Counted from the stretch's first letter, positions 26,626 through 36,244 are shown. The stretch is DNA of 64,000 nt from Streptomyces nodosus (GCF_008704995.1 NZ_CP023747.1:3498501-3562500), one strand, 5' to 3'. Program-made: numbers and translations. The notes: generated by a model from the sequence alone, not told the origin.

Positions 26626-27783
26626 TCAGGCGTCGGGGGACGACCGGCGGTCGGTGATGAGGGCCATGCGGGCGAGGGTGAGGAAGTGAGCGAGGTCGCC
26701 GCCCTTGAGCGCGGCGCCGTCCGCACCGACGGCGGCGCCGTCCAGGAGGGTGGTCAGCTCGGCCGCCTGCGCCGGGTCAGGGAGTCCGAGAGACAGCACC
26801 GGGTCGGCGTCCAGGCCGCCCCGCACATCGATCAGCCGCACCACGATGTCGTCGCGCTGGAAGATCGTGCTGCCGCAGACCGGGCTGCCCGGGTCGTCCG
26901 CCGCCGCCTCGTCCTGCTGGGCCAGCAGCCGGGCCAGCCGCATGCCACAGCCCTGGCGGGCCGGGTAGTACAGCGCATGCCGCTCCGCCTCCGGACACTC
27001 CTGACCGGACGTCACATGATGGACGGCCGGGACCGCCGCCCGGGTGAAGAAGACCCGCGCGACCTCCGGGTCGTTGAGGTCCCGCTCCTGCTCCAGATAC
27101 GGGTTGAGGGCCTCCTCCGCGGCACGCACCGCGGGCTCGACGGCGACATGGCGCAGCGCCGCGAGCAGGTCGCCCTCCACCTCGATGGCCCGTACGACCC
27201 GATTGCCGTGCATGAACAGGGAGGTGCGGCACAGCCGGGTGGTGGCGTCCACCCGCGCCTCGGGCGGGGCGTAGTTCGCCAGGATCTTGGCGACCTCCGG
27301 CTCGCTGCCCGGCTTGACGGTGAAGGTGAGCGCGTGCCGGATCTTGCCGTCACCGATCCGGGGGGCGCTCTGGAGCCGGCGCGCGGCGGAGCCGGCCGAC
27401 GCCACACCCTTGGTCTCGCGCACGATGTGGAACCGCAGCGAACGGGTGTCCCGGACGCAGCTGTGCAGCGGCCGCACCATCTGCACATGCTCCTCGCTGT
27501 TCACCCAGGCGAGGAAGGGCGGGGCGCTCTCCCACTCGCTGGTGATCAGCCATTGGGAGGGGTTCTCGATCGACTGGCAGAGCTGGTCGCTGACATGCCC
27601 GGGCACGGACGCGACCTGACTGCACAGGTGTTCGTACGCCTCCAGGAACTGCTGCTGGGCCCCGTCGTAGACGTTCACCAGAAGGACGACACGGAGCCTG
27701 GAGCCGTCGAACACGGACTGGGAGACCCGTCTCGACGCCGATTGCGTCAGCGGTTCTGAAACACGTTCAGACGTTGTGGTCAT
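26626..27783 (-). CDS. whiE-ORFI: SchA/CurD-like antibiotic-biosynthesis-monooxygenase-type protein (WhiE ORFI-like)
   Basis: A 385-aa first gene of the pigment operon. Two ferredoxin-like (ABM/SchA-CurD) halves are visible: LRVVLLVNVYDGAQQQFLEAYEHLCSQ (about 30-60) with ENPSQWLITSEWES, and IRHALTFTVKPGSEPEVAKILANY (about 155-180) with a related tail. Such domains catalyse cofactor-free oxygenation or cyclisation of aromatic polyketides. It starts at 27783 and ends 36 bases before the cupin gene. The divergent promoter region with direct repeats lies upstream. Confidence 0.9.
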   Translation of the reverse strand: MTTTSERVSEPLTQSASRRVSQSVFDGSRLRVVLLVNVYDGAQQQFLEAYEHLCSQVASVPGHVSDQLCQSIENPSQWLITSEWESAPPFLAWVNSEEHVQMVRPLHSCVRDTRSLRFHIVRETKGVASAGSAARRLQSAPRIGDGKIRHALTFTVKPGSEPEVAKILANYAPPEARVDATTRLCRTSLFMHGNRVVRAIEVEGDLLAALRHVAVEPAVRAAEEALNPYLEQERDLNDPEVARVFFTRAAVPAVHHVTSGQECPEAERHALYYPARQGCGMRLARLLAQQDEAAADDPGSPVCGSTIFQRDDIVVRLIDVRGGLDADPVLSLGLPDPAQAAELTTLLDGAAVGADGAALKGGDLAHFLTLARMALITDRRSSPDA

Positions 27784-27893
27784 GCTGCGCACTTCTCCTT
27801 CGGGAGGGGGAGCAGAGGTCAACGTCGGCCGCGGGTGACACGACGTCAGCGTTCCTCGATCGTGTGCCGGTCCCCGTCCGTGCGCGACTCGTA

Positions 27894-27941
27894 TGAACCA
27901 CGTGGGTGACGCGACACGCGGGCCTGAACCACGCGGGTGAC
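27894..27941. promoter_or_regulatory. 17-bp direct repeats in the divergent pigment promoter region
   Basis: Two copies of TGAACCACGYGGGTGAC occur at 27894-27910 and 27925-27941, differing at one base and set 31 bases apart (about three helical turns). They lie in the 237-base gap between the divergent pigment operon and the hydroxylase gene. The spacing on one face of the helix suggests a regulator binding site. I cannot name the protein: in S. coelicolor the whiE promoters depend on late sporulation genes, and the ORFVIII promoter on sigma-F. Confidence 0.5.
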
Positions 27942-28020
27942 CGGCCCCGCGGACCCGCCCCCACCGGGCATGGAAACTGCAGCGCGTCCCGCACCCGCCC
28001 CGCTGCCTCCGGAGGCTCCG

Positions 28021-29679
28021 ATGCACCAAGAAACCGGCCACCGGGTTCCGGTCCTCGTCGTCGGCGGCTCGCTGGTGGGCCTGTCGCTGTCCCTGTTCCT
28101 GGGCCGCCAGGGGGTGCGGCACACCCTCGTCGAGCGTCACCCGGGCACCTCCGTGCATCCGCGCGGACGGGGGAACAACGTGCGGACGATGGAGCTGTTC
28201 CGGGTGGCCGGCATCGAGGCGGACATCAGGGCGGCCGCCTCGCTGCTGGCGGGCAACCACGGCATCCTGCGGACCCGGTCACTGGCCGGCGACGGCGGCG
28301 CATGGCTGTTCCGGCACATCGACCCGGACGGCTCACTCGCCCGCCACAGCCCCACCTCCTGGTGCCTGTGCAGCCAGAACGACCTGGAGCCCGTCCTGCT
28401 GGACGGCGCCCGGGAGCTCGGCGGCGACCTCAGGTTCGGCCATGAGATGGAGTCCTTCGCGCAGGACCCCGAGGGGGTGACCGCGGTCGTACGGGACCGG
28501 GAGCGCGCCACGCGGTACACCGTCCGCGCCGACTGTCTGGTCGCGGCGGACGGCCCGCGCAGCCCGGTGCGGCGCCGGCTCGGCATCGGGCACAGCGGGC
28601 GCGGCGACCTCTTCCACAATGTGAGCGTCACCTTCCGGTCCAGGCTGCTCGCCGACGTGGTCGGTGACCGGCGCTTCCTCTGCTGCTATCTCAACGGCCC
28701 CGAGGCCGACGGCGCCCTGCTGCCCGTCGACAACAAGGAGCACTGGGTGTTCCACGCGCCCTGGCACCCGGAACGGGGCGAGCGGCCCGAGGACTTCACC
28801 GCCGAGCGGTGCGCCCGGCACATCCGCCGGGCCACCGGCGTCCCGGACCTCGATGTGGAGATCACCGGCCGGGCGTCCTGGCACGCGGCGGAACGGGTCG
28901 CGGACCGGTACGGGCAGGGCCGGGTCCTGCTCGCCGGGGACGCCGCCCATGAGATGTCCCCCACCGGGGCGTTCGGCTCCAACACCGGCATCCAGGACGC
29001 GCACAACCTGGCCTGGAAGCTGGCCGCCGTCCTCGGCGGCTGGGCCGGGCCGGGACTCCTCGAGACCTACGGCACCGAGCGCCGCCCGGTGGCCCTGGCG
29101 ACCGGCGCCCGCGCCTCGGCCCGCTCCGTGGAACACGCCCATCCGGGCTTCTCCCCGGCCCCCGGCCTGATCGAGGCCGGCCGCGGTGACGGTCTGCTCG
29201 ACATCGTCCTGGGCCACCACTACCCCGAGGGCGCCGTGGTGGGCGCCGGCGAGAACCGGCCGGCGCCCGACCCGCTGCGCCCGGCCGGACGGCCCGGAAG
29301 CCGCGCCCCCCACCTCTGGCTGCGCCGGCCCGGGGGACGGCTCTCCACACTCGATCTGTACGAACGGTCCCTGGTGCTGCTCGACGACGCGCGCGGCACG
29401 GCCGGCTGGCAGCAGGCGGCCCACCGGGTGGCCCGCAGCGCCGCCGTACCGCTCGACGCCCACCGGATCGGCCCGGGCCCCGGCGCCGACCTGGCCCTCG
29501 ACGGTGACCCCGGCGACGACTCGGGCCCGCCCGACTTCGCCCGCGCCCACGGCATCACGACCGAGGGCGCGCTCCTGGTCCGTCCGGACGGCTTTGTGGC
29601 CTGGCGCTCCGAGAAGGCCGCGGCGGACCCGGAGGCCACCCTGCGGAAGGTCCTGGCGGAACTGCTCCGTCGGGACTGA
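28021..29679 (+). CDS. whiE-ORFVIII: FAD-dependent aromatic hydroxylase (WhiE ORFVIII-like)
   Basis: A 552-aa flavin monooxygenase of the PheA/TetX-type polyketide hydroxylase family. FAD contacts are VLVVGGSLVGLSLSLFLG at the N-terminus, DCLVAADGPRSPVRR (DG motif), and VLLAGDAAHEMSPTGAFGSNTGIQDAHNLAWKLA (GD motif). A thioredoxin-like C-terminal domain (about 430-550) is typical of this family. The ATG at 28021 has GGAGG nine bases upstream. As in whiE it is divergent from the main operon and probably adds oxygen late to the pigment. Confidence 0.93.
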   Translation: MHQETGHRVPVLVVGGSLVGLSLSLFLGRQGVRHTLVERHPGTSVHPRGRGNNVRTMELFRVAGIEADIRAAASLLAGNHGILRTRSLAGDGGAWLFRHIDPDGSLARHSPTSWCLCSQNDLEPVLLDGARELGGDLRFGHEMESFAQDPEGVTAVVRDRERATRYTVRADCLVAADGPRSPVRRRLGIGHSGRGDLFHNVSVTFRSRLLADVVGDRRFLCCYLNGPEADGALLPVDNKEHWVFHAPWHPERGERPEDFTAERCARHIRRATGVPDLDVEITGRASWHAAERVADRYGQGRVLLAGDAAHEMSPTGAFGSNTGIQDAHNLAWKLAAVLGGWAGPGLLETYGTERRPVALATGARASARSVEHAHPGFSPAPGLIEAGRGDGLLDIVLGHHYPEGAVVGAGENRPAPDPLRPAGRPGSRAPHLWLRRPGGRLSTLDLYERSLVLLDDARGTAGWQQAAHRVARSAAVPLDAHRIGPGPGADLALDGDPGDDSGPPDFARAHGITTEGALLVRPDGFVAWRSEKAAADPEATLRKVLAELLRRD

Positions 29680-29962
29680 TCCCCGCACCGGACACCGGCG
29701 CCGGAAAAGCGGAGAGCCCGGCGGTCCGGATGACGCCCGAGGGCGAACACCGGGCCGAGACAGGCGCGCTGACGCAGGGTGCGGTCGGCCGCGCCGACCT
29801 GACATCCGATCGAACGGCGTCCCGGTCGCCCTGGGGAAAACCAGGAGGGCATTTCACATGCCGTTCGCATCCCGGCCGGGATCTGCTGGTTTCCCTCCCC
29901 TTGCATTGCTCGGGTTCGAGCTCACATGTGGCTTGTTTCTCCCTAGTTCCAGGAGCAACTTC

Positions 29963-32900
29963 ATGTCTCAGCCCCTCCCGAGAAGTGCCCGGTCCCGCCG
30001 GGCGCTGTGCACGGCCACCGCCCTCGCGATGGCCGTGACCGGTCTCAGCGGCTTCATAGCCGCGCCCGCCCACGCCAACCCGGCCGGTACCGGACTGGTG
30101 ATCAACGAGGTGTACGGCGGCGGTGGAAACTCCGGTTCCACCTACACCAACGACTACATCGAGCTCTTCAACCCCACCGACGCGTCCGTCGACGTGCGCG
30201 GCTGGGCGGTGTCGTACTACAGCGCCAAGGGCAACCTCGGTGGGACGACGGCTCTCTCGGGCAGCGTGCCGGCCCACGGCTACTACCTGATCCAGGAGGC
30301 CCAGGGCACCGGCGGCACCACGCCGCTGCCCACCCCCGACGCGAGCGGCCAGCTGGCGATGTCGGCGACCGACGGCTCGGTGACGCTGGCCGATGCGACC
30401 GGTGCCGTCATCGACACGGTCGGCTTCGGCAGCGGCTCGATCGTCGAGGGCGGCGACGCTCCCGCGCCGAGCAACACCATGGCCGTCACCCGCAGGGCCC
30501 CCGGGGTGGACACCGACAACAACAACGCCGACTTCGTGGTCGCGGCGCCGAACCCGCGCAACTCCACGTACGACGGCAGCGCCGCCGGCAAGCTGGCCGT
30601 CGCCACGATCGGCCCCCGGACCGCCACGGTCGGCACGGCGTTCTCCTTCACGCCCCTGGCGACCGGCGGCACGTCGCCGTACACCTGGAGCGCGACGGGC
30701 CTGCCGGCCTGGGCCTCGATCGACAAGGCCACCGGCCGCATCACCGGCACCCCCGACGCGACCGGCTCCGCCACGGTGCAGCTGACCGTCACGGACGGTG
30801 CGGACGTCACGGAGCACGCGACCTTCACGCTGACGACCCAGGCCGCCGGCGCCGGCGCCGACCATGTGGTCATCAGCCAGGTCTGGGGCGACGGCGGCTA
30901 CACCAACGCGCCGTTCGCCAACGACTTCATCGTGCTCTACAACCCGACGGACCGCGCGGTCGATCTGACCGGCCACTCGATCGCCTACGGCGCGTACAAC
31001 CGGGCTGCCGGCGCGCCGTTGGCCGACTTCCCGATCTCCGGAACCATTCCGGCGCACGGCCACTTCCTCATCAAGGCCGGCGCCGACGCCGCGGGAGACG
31101 GGGCCGCGCTGCCGACGCCCGACGCGACGATCTCGCTGAACATGAACTACAGCGGCTCGTTCGTGGCGCTGCTGGACACCACGACGGCCCCGACGCTGCC
31201 GACCGGCGACATCACGGGCGCCGCGCACCTCGTGGACGCGCTCGGCTACGGCGACGCGAACACCTTCGAGGGCGCGGCCCAGGGCACCAACCTCGGCATC
31301 GACACGGCCGCGGTGCGCACCCCGGAGGGCACCGACACCGACGACAACCACGCCGACTTCATCACCGGACAGCTCGCCCCGATCAACTCGGCCGGTGAAA
31401 CCGGTCAGGGTGACACGAGCGGTGACGCCGGCGAGGTGACCATCGCCCAGATCCAGGGCACCAACACCGACACCTCGCCGCTGGCGGGCAAGACGGTCAC
31501 CACCAAGGGTGTCGTCACGGCCGTGTACGCGACCGGCGGGTTCAACGGCTTCTACATCGAGACGGGGGGCGCCGGCGGCACCGTGGCCGACGACAAGACC
31601 CCGGGGGCCTCGGACGCCGTGTTCGTCTACGGGGCGCAGTCGGTCGGCGATGTGAAGGTCGGCGAGAGCGTCCAGGTGCGCGGTACGGTCCAGGAGTACG
31701 CCGGCCAGACCGAGATCACCTTCCCGACCGTCACCAAGCTGTCCACCCCGCTTCCGCCCGTCACGGCCACCAGGATCGCGTGGAGCGACCTGGAGACCGA
31801 CGCCCAGAAGGAAGCGCACGAGGGTGAACTCATCGCCCCCCAGGGCAACTTCACGGTGGCGGACAACTACAACACCAACTTCTACGGCCAGGTCGGACTG
31901 GCCGCCGGCGACAAGGTGCTGCGCCAGCCGACAGATGTCGGCCCCGCCGGCAGTGACGCCGCACAGAAGGCCGCCGACTACAACGCCTCGCACGCCATCA
32001 CCCTCGACGACGGCGCGAGCGTCAGCTACACCGCCACCAGCCCCGCCGCCAACGACCCGCTGCCCTGGCTCACCGCCGACAACCCGGTCAGCGTGGGCGC
32101 CAAGGTGACCTTCCACAAGCCCGTCGTCCTGGAGTACCGCGGCTCGCTGTGGAACTTCCAGCCGACCGGCCAGGTCAACGGTGCCGGCAAGGACATCGTC
32201 TCGTTCTCCGACATGCGCGCCCAGAACGCGAAGCCGGCGGCCGTGGGCGGCAAGGTCCGCCTCGCGACCTTCAATGTGCAGAACTACTTCCCGATGACGG
32301 GCGACCGGTACATCGCCGGCGGCCTGGGCAAGTGCTCCTTCTACAACGACCGCCAGGGCAACCACATCGCGGTCAACGACTGCGGTGCCACCGGCCCGCG
32401 CGGCGCCGCCGACCAGGTCAGCTTCCAGCGGCAGCAGAGCAAGATCGTCACCGGCATCATCGGCCTCGGGGCCGGCGTCGTCTCGCTCGAGGAGGTCGAG
32501 AACTCGGCCAAGTTCGGGGAGGACCGCGACACGGCCCTCGCGGGCCTGGTCGACGCCCTCAACGCCAAGGCGGGCGCCGGTACCTGGGCCTACGTCCCGT
32601 CGCCGGCGGCTGCGGACCGTCCTGCGGTGGCCAGTGAGGACGTCATCCGGACCGCGTTCATCTACAAGCCGGCCGAGGTCTCCCCGGTGGGGGCCTCGCA
32701 CATCCTGAAGGACCTCTCCGGTCCCGGTCAGGACTTCTCCATCGCGCGCGAGCCGCTGGCCCAGGGCTTCAAGGCGGCCGGCACCGCCGACTCCGACGCC
32801 TTCCTGGTCGTGGCCAACCACCTGAAGTCCAAGGGCGGAACCGGCGCCGGTCTGTACCCCGGCGACAAGGAGGACACCCGCCCCGCGTACGACCAGGGCG

Positions 32901-33613
32901 CGTACAACGAGACCCGCACGCACCAGGCGCACGACATGCTCGCCTTCGCGCAGGAGCAGGCGCGGGCGCTCAAGACGGACAAGCTGTTCCTCGTCGGCGA
33001 CTTCAACGCCTACAACCACGAGGACCCGATGGAGTACCTGTACGGCCAGGGCTACACCGACCTCGGATCGGCGTACGACCCGGACCACCACTCCTACTCC
33101 TTCCACGGCCTCGCGGGCACCCTCGACCACATCGTCGCCAGCCCGGCGGCGAAGGCGATGGTCACCGGTGCGACGGTCTGGCAGATCAACGCCCAGGAGT
33201 CGGTCGCCTTCAACTACAGCCGCTACAACTACAACGCCACGCAGCTCTTCAACGCCGCCGACCCGTTCTCGGCCTCCGACCACGACCCCGTCGTCGTCGG
33301 CCTCAACACGGGATCGCAGTCCGGGAAGGTCGCTTCCAAGATCGACCTCAAGATCACCCCGAACAAGGTCGTGGTGAACAAGACCGAGGTCATGGCGCAT
33401 GTGACGGTCACGGCCACCGGCGCCAAGCCGACCGGCACCGTCACGGTGACCGTCGACGGCCGGTCCTTCTGCGCCACGATCAGCGGCGGCGGCGTGGCGA
33501 ACATCAAGCTGCCGGTGTTCCGCACCACCGGCAAGCACACCGTGACCGTGAAGTACTCCGGTGACGCCAAGGTGCTCGCCGGGACGGCCGAGACAACGGT
33601 GACGGTCGGCTAG
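29963..33613 (+). CDS. large secreted nuclease, ExeM/NucH-like with lamin-tail domains
   Basis: A 1,216-aa extracellular nuclease. After a signal peptide (cut after APAHA) come a lamin-tail domain (about 45-185, LVINEVYGGGGNSGS...DYIELFNPTD), a putative Ig module (about 205-295), a second lamin-tail domain (about 300-450), an OB-like module (about 490-740), the endonuclease/exonuclease/phosphatase domain (about 765-1110), and a C-terminal Ig-like repeat. The metal-catalytic EEP residues are all visible: ATFNVQNY, SLEEVEN, VANHLKSKGG, VGDFNAYNHEDP and SDHDPVVVG. It likely degrades extracellular DNA for nutrients or at cell death. The start at 29963 follows AGGAG; a strong hairpin follows the stop. 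Confidence 0.93.
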   Translation: MSQPLPRSARSRRALCTATALAMAVTGLSGFIAAPAHANPAGTGLVINEVYGGGGNSGSTYTNDYIELFNPTDASVDVRGWAVSYYSAKGNLGGTTALSGSVPAHGYYLIQEAQGTGGTTPLPTPDASGQLAMSATDGSVTLADATGAVIDTVGFGSGSIVEGGDAPAPSNTMAVTRRAPGVDTDNNNADFVVAAPNPRNSTYDGSAAGKLAVATIGPRTATVGTAFSFTPLATGGTSPYTWSATGLPAWASIDKATGRITGTPDATGSATVQLTVTDGADVTEHATFTLTTQAAGAGADHVVISQVWGDGGYTNAPFANDFIVLYNPTDRAVDLTGHSIAYGAYNRAAGAPLADFPISGTIPAHGHFLIKAGADAAGDGAALPTPDATISLNMNYSGSFVALLDTTTAPTLPTGDITGAAHLVDALGYGDANTFEGAAQGTNLGIDTAAVRTPEGTDTDDNHADFITGQLAPINSAGETGQGDTSGDAGEVTIAQIQGTNTDTSPLAGKTVTTKGVVTAVYATGGFNGFYIETGGAGGTVADDKTPGASDAVFVYGAQSVGDVKVGESVQVRGTVQEYAGQTEITFPTVTKLSTPLPPVTATRIAWSDLETDAQKEAHEGELIAPQGNFTVADNYNTNFYGQVGLAAGDKVLRQPTDVGPAGSDAAQKAADYNASHAITLDDGASVSYTATSPAANDPLPWLTADNPVSVGAKVTFHKPVVLEYRGSLWNFQPTGQVNGAGKDIVSFSDMRAQNAKPAAVGGKVRLATFNVQNYFPMTGDRYIAGGLGKCSFYNDRQGNHIAVNDCGATGPRGAADQVSFQRQQSKIVTGIIGLGAGVVSLEEVENSAKFGEDRDTALAGLVDALNAKAGAGTWAYVPSPAAADRPAVASEDVIRTAFIYKPAEVSPVGASHILKDLSGPGQDFSIAREPLAQGFKAAGTADSDAFLVVANHLKSKGGTGAGLYPGDKEDTRPAYDQGAYNETRTHQAHDMLAFAQEQARALKTDKLFLVGDFNAYNHEDPMEYLYGQGYTDLGSAYDPDHHSYSFHGLAGTLDHIVASPAAKAMVTGATVWQINAQESVAFNYSRYNYNATQLFNAADPFSASDHDPVVVGLNTGSQSGKVASKIDLKITPNKVVVNKTEVMAHVTVTATGAKPTGTVTVTVDGRSFCATISGGGVANIKLPVFRTTGKHTVTVKYSGDAKVLAGTAETTVTVG

Positions 33614-33661
33614 CCGACCCGGGCCACGTCGGCGCACCCGCACCGACGAGCGGAGCTCACG

Positions 33662-33693
33662 ACGGGAGCCTTCCCCCAGGGGAAGACTCCCGT
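33662..33693 (+). terminator. hairpin after the nuclease gene
   Basis: A long stem (33662-33676 with 33679-33693) with one mismatch and a two-to-four base loop lies 49 bases after the nuclease stop. It ends the long monocistronic transcript. Confidence 0.75.
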
Positions 33694-33741
33694 TCCGCAA
33701 ATCGTGATCACAGCGCCACTCGGCGCATCGACCAGGCTGAC

Positions 33742-34071
33742 ATGATCACGCCCATGTCTGTGGAACTCTTCTCCGCTGCGAGCGACACGAGCACACCGAC
33801 CGGCGGCCTGGTCCTCCTGGGCATGCTCGGCCTGCTGGCGACCCTCGGCGGTGGCGCGGCCGCCTTCAACATCCGAGGAACAGCGGACGCGCTCACCCGC
33901 ATGCGCCAGGCCCAGCTGGAACACAAGGCCCGGGCAGCCATGAGCCTGACCATGGTGGAGCAGCATCAGCAGCCGTCCTGGTGGTTCCGGATGCTCGGCG
34001 CCCTCGTCCTCTCGGCCGGAGTGCTTCTGCTGCTCCTGGACGCGGTCATCCTCGCGGTCGAGCACGGCTGA
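33742..34071 (+). CDS. small two-helix membrane protein
   Basis: A 109-aa protein with two membrane helices (about 20-42, and 83-103) joined by a polar helical loop containing RMRQAQLEHKARAAMSLTMVEQ. Translation could begin at 33742 or at the ATG at 33754. I do not recognise a family and see no active-site pattern. It stands alone between the nuclease and another membrane protein gene on the same strand. Confidence 0.6.
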   Translation: MITPMSVELFSAASDTSTPTGGLVLLGMLGLLATLGGGAAAFNIRGTADALTRMRQAQLEHKARAAMSLTMVEQHQQPSWWFRMLGALVLSAGVLLLLLDAVILAVEHG

Positions 34072-34174
34072 CGCCTCGCACCCGCACGCCGAACGCCCCA
34101 GGGGCGCGGTGCCATATCCCAGTCGCCCCTATGCTGCCGCGGTCACGTGCGAGCACGTCTTGATGGGGGCGGTC

Positions 34175-34768
34175 ATGTCTGATGCGCAAGAGGCCGGCGG
34201 GAGAACGGTTTCCCACGAGTTGGCGGATGTGGACGACACAGACCGCGGACGTTCCGGAATGGGGCGGCGGCTGTCTTGTCTAGCGGCTGTGACGGCCGTC
34301 CTCGTCCTCGGGGCGGGAAGCCTCGTCTGGTTGTTCAAGGACGAGTTGTTCCATCCCTTCGGGGATGCCCGAGCCTGTGAGGGCAGCGACACGATGTTAC
34401 CGAAAGTGATCTCGGCCGGAGGTGTACCGATCCCCGCCGACGCTGCGGACGTTCACTACGTCACCAAGAACGGCAGCGCCCAGGTCTCCTTCCTGAGCAA
34501 GCAGATGCCGGACTACCTGCACCGCGCGGGGCTCCTCCCGGAGGGGGCCTCCCTGTTCGACAAGAAATACAGCAGTGCCTACGGGCTCGCCCAGGACGAC
34601 GGCGAACTTCCCGAGGGACTGTGCGGGCCGGCGCTCAAAGGACCTGCCTGGAGCTACTACCGCACGGGGCCCGGCGGGGGCGTCGACATCCTGGTCGAAC
34701 GTTCCCCCTTCGGCTTCGACACCTTCCGCGCCCCAGCGCGCGTCATCGCCACCTTCGACATCCGCTGA
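34175..34768 (+). CDS. single-pass membrane protein of unknown function, with a TTA codon
   Basis: A 197-aa protein. A short acidic cytoplasmic part, one membrane helix (about 42-60, LSCLAAVTAVLVLGAGSLVWLF), and an outside domain of about 130 residues with two cysteines (RACEGSD, GLCGPAL). No family is recognised. The codon at 34397 (MTMLPK region) is TTA, the rare leucine codon read by the bldA tRNA in Streptomyces, so expression may be limited to late growth. An ATG at 34163 is an alternative start. Confidence 0.65.
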   Translation: MSDAQEAGGRTVSHELADVDDTDRGRSGMGRRLSCLAAVTAVLVLGAGSLVWLFKDELFHPFGDARACEGSDTMLPKVISAGGVPIPADAADVHYVTKNGSAQVSFLSKQMPDYLHRAGLLPEGASLFDKKYSSAYGLAQDDGELPEGLCGPALKGPAWSYYRTGPGGGVDILVERSPFGFDTFRAPARVIATFDIR

Positions 34769-34878
34769 GCGAAAGAGGCCGGATGGTACGGCGGGAGCGG
34801 TCGAAGCGGCCGCCACGTGGGCAAGTGGGCCGAGGCGCTGCTCTGCGCGCGCCCAGGGCCAGTGGCGGCATGGCCGGT

Positions 34879-35091
34879 TCAACCAGCGTCCCGCTCACGG
34901 GATCTGCGCCGCTTCGGTCGACGACGTATGTCGTTGAGGACCGCGTCTGCAACCGCGATCACGGTCATCACCAGCATGAGGGCGGAACCGATCCGTAGCA
35001 GCCCCTCGCCGTATAGGGCCTGGTGGCCGAACCAAGCCATGGCGAGGCAGGTCATCAGGCCGTTGCCAAGCCTCCTAAGCCGCGGGTCCAT
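34879..35091 (-). CDS. small membrane protein, 70 aa
   Basis: A 70-aa protein with one or two helices (ALYGEGLLRIGSALMLVMTVIAV) and a very basic tail (RRRPKRRRSRERD). GGGAGTG lies eight bases upstream of the ATG at 35091, which makes this start convincing over longer frames. Function unknown. It sits just outside the outer edge of the tRNA-Thr element scar. Confidence 0.55.
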   Translation of the reverse strand: MDPRLRRLGNGLMTCLAMAWFGHQALYGEGLLRIGSALMLVMTVIAVADAVLNDIRRRPKRRRSRERDAG

Positions 35092-35231
35092 TGCGCACTC
35101 CCGAGTCAGGTACGCCCGCGAGCCGGGCCTGCCGAGTGTGGCATGGGCCTGCTCGGGCGCCGTGAGCGACCGCCAGCATTGAGGTCCCCCGTGCGCGCCG
35201 AACGCCCCGGGGCGTTCGTGCTGTTCCGTCA

Positions 35232-35270
35232 TGGAGCCCCCTGTCGGATTCGAACCGACGGCCTTCGCTT
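35232..35270 (-). repeat. duplicated 3' end of tRNA-Thr, candidate att site
   Basis: 39 bases match 36296-36334 (the 3' half of tRNA-Thr including the encoded CCA end) with one mismatch at 35261; similarity stops abruptly on both sides. Such a copy of a tRNA 3' end is the classic far attachment site left by a tRNA-specific integrase. Together with the integrase tail at 36092-36220 it defines an element remnant of about 1.06 kb. Confidence 0.85.
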
Positions 35271-35496
35271 CACACGTTCCCCCCGCAGAATCCGAGTTCA
35301 GGTCCTCGGGCCTCAGTCCCGGCCTACGGAGTGTGCGTATGCCTTCCGCGGTACGGCGCCGTGCACGCCTGTTGCCGTCAACGACTGCCGTCAGATTTAC
35401 AGCGGGCTCCGCCCACGCCCTGCGACCTGTGCTTTCCCTGATAGCAGGCACTGCCGGGGGGACACCTGGGGAAAACGAGTCGGCCAACGGGCGCGC

Positions 35497-36027
35497 TCAG
35501 TGCTCTACTACGAGTGCGGGGTGGTGGCGCCGCATCGCGTCCAGGATCGCCTCAGGCGGCACCGGCAAGGTGTTTGTGGTCATGTTGGCCGGACCAAAGC
35601 CGAGTCGTGCGTTCATGGACGCAGTACTGCGGACGAGCTTGGGTGCTCGAGCCAGATAGGCGTCCGGGTCGTGCAGCACTAGCTCAATGAACCGCTGCGA
35701 GGTGTTACGCACCCGCTGCTCGCGTATCCGCACGGCGGCTATCTCGTCCCAGCCGAACCGGCCCAGCCTCGCGTGGTCCACTCCCGCGTCGTCCAGCACC
35801 AGCTCCGGTCGGCCGTGGCGGAGCAGGCGCTGGACGATGCTCACCGAGCAGAACCCGAAGAAGGGCACGACCAGCGCCCCCGCCACAGTCATCGTCACGG
35901 TGCTGTGGGCGACCAGGAAAACGATGCCCAGAGCAACGAAGACCAGAGAGCCGGCCAGCATGGCCCACACACGCCCCTTGGCGAGCGGGTAGACCGTCGG
36001 GGGCAATGGAACGCCGTTTCTGGTCAC
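35497..36027 (-). CDS. membrane protein with PH-like domain, STM3941-like
   Basis: A 176-aa protein with two membrane helices (about 22-42 and 46-66) followed by a soluble domain of about 100 residues (ELVLDDAGVDHARLGRFGWDEIAAVRI). The layout of two helices then a PH-like fold matches the STM3941 family; its role is unknown. It is the only intact gene inside the tRNA-Thr element scar, so it may be cargo. Confidence 0.6.
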   Translation of the reverse strand: MTRNGVPLPPTVYPLAKGRVWAMLAGSLVFVALGIVFLVAHSTVTMTVAGALVVPFFGFCSVSIVQRLLRHGRPELVLDDAGVDHARLGRFGWDEIAAVRIREQRVRNTSQRFIELVLHDPDAYLARAPKLVRSTASMNARLGFGPANMTTNTLPVPPEAILDAMRRHHPALVVEH

Positions 36028-36091
36028 GGGCTCAGACGATAGGACCAGAGCCCTCGTCGGCGGAAGCCTTTTCGCGGACCGTCCAGCACCC

Positions 36092-36220
36092 CGAACCGTG
36101 ATGGAGATCCTGGGGCACTCACAGATCGCGGTGACGGTGAACGTCTACACCCACGTGAGCGACGGCGACCGGCGGGAGGCCATGGGCCACATGGACCGCC
36201 TGCTCAAACGGCGCCGGTAA
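36092..36220 (+). pseudogene. tail of a tyrosine integrase
   Basis: Only the last ~42 codons of a phage-type tyrosine recombinase remain. They include V-M-E-I-L-G-H-S-Q-I and the catalytic Tyr in NVYTHV, followed by DRREAMGHMDRLLKRRR and a stop. Upstream sequence in this frame has no integrase similarity, so the rest has been deleted. It sits 76 bases from tRNA-Thr, as expected for the integrase of an element in that site. Confidence 0.85.
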
Positions 36221-36244
36221 GCGGGACTGCCGTCGAGAACTACC

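Noticed and set aside
29555..33700. A 1,381-codon open frame on the minus strand
   Set aside because: It is antisense to the secreted nuclease, whose domains and signal peptide are unambiguous. It lacks any recognised domain and arises from GC bias.
35232..35310. A second tRNA gene at 35232
   Set aside because: Only the 3' half matches tRNA-Thr. The D arm and 5' acceptor half are not formed by the following sequence, so it is an attachment-site copy.
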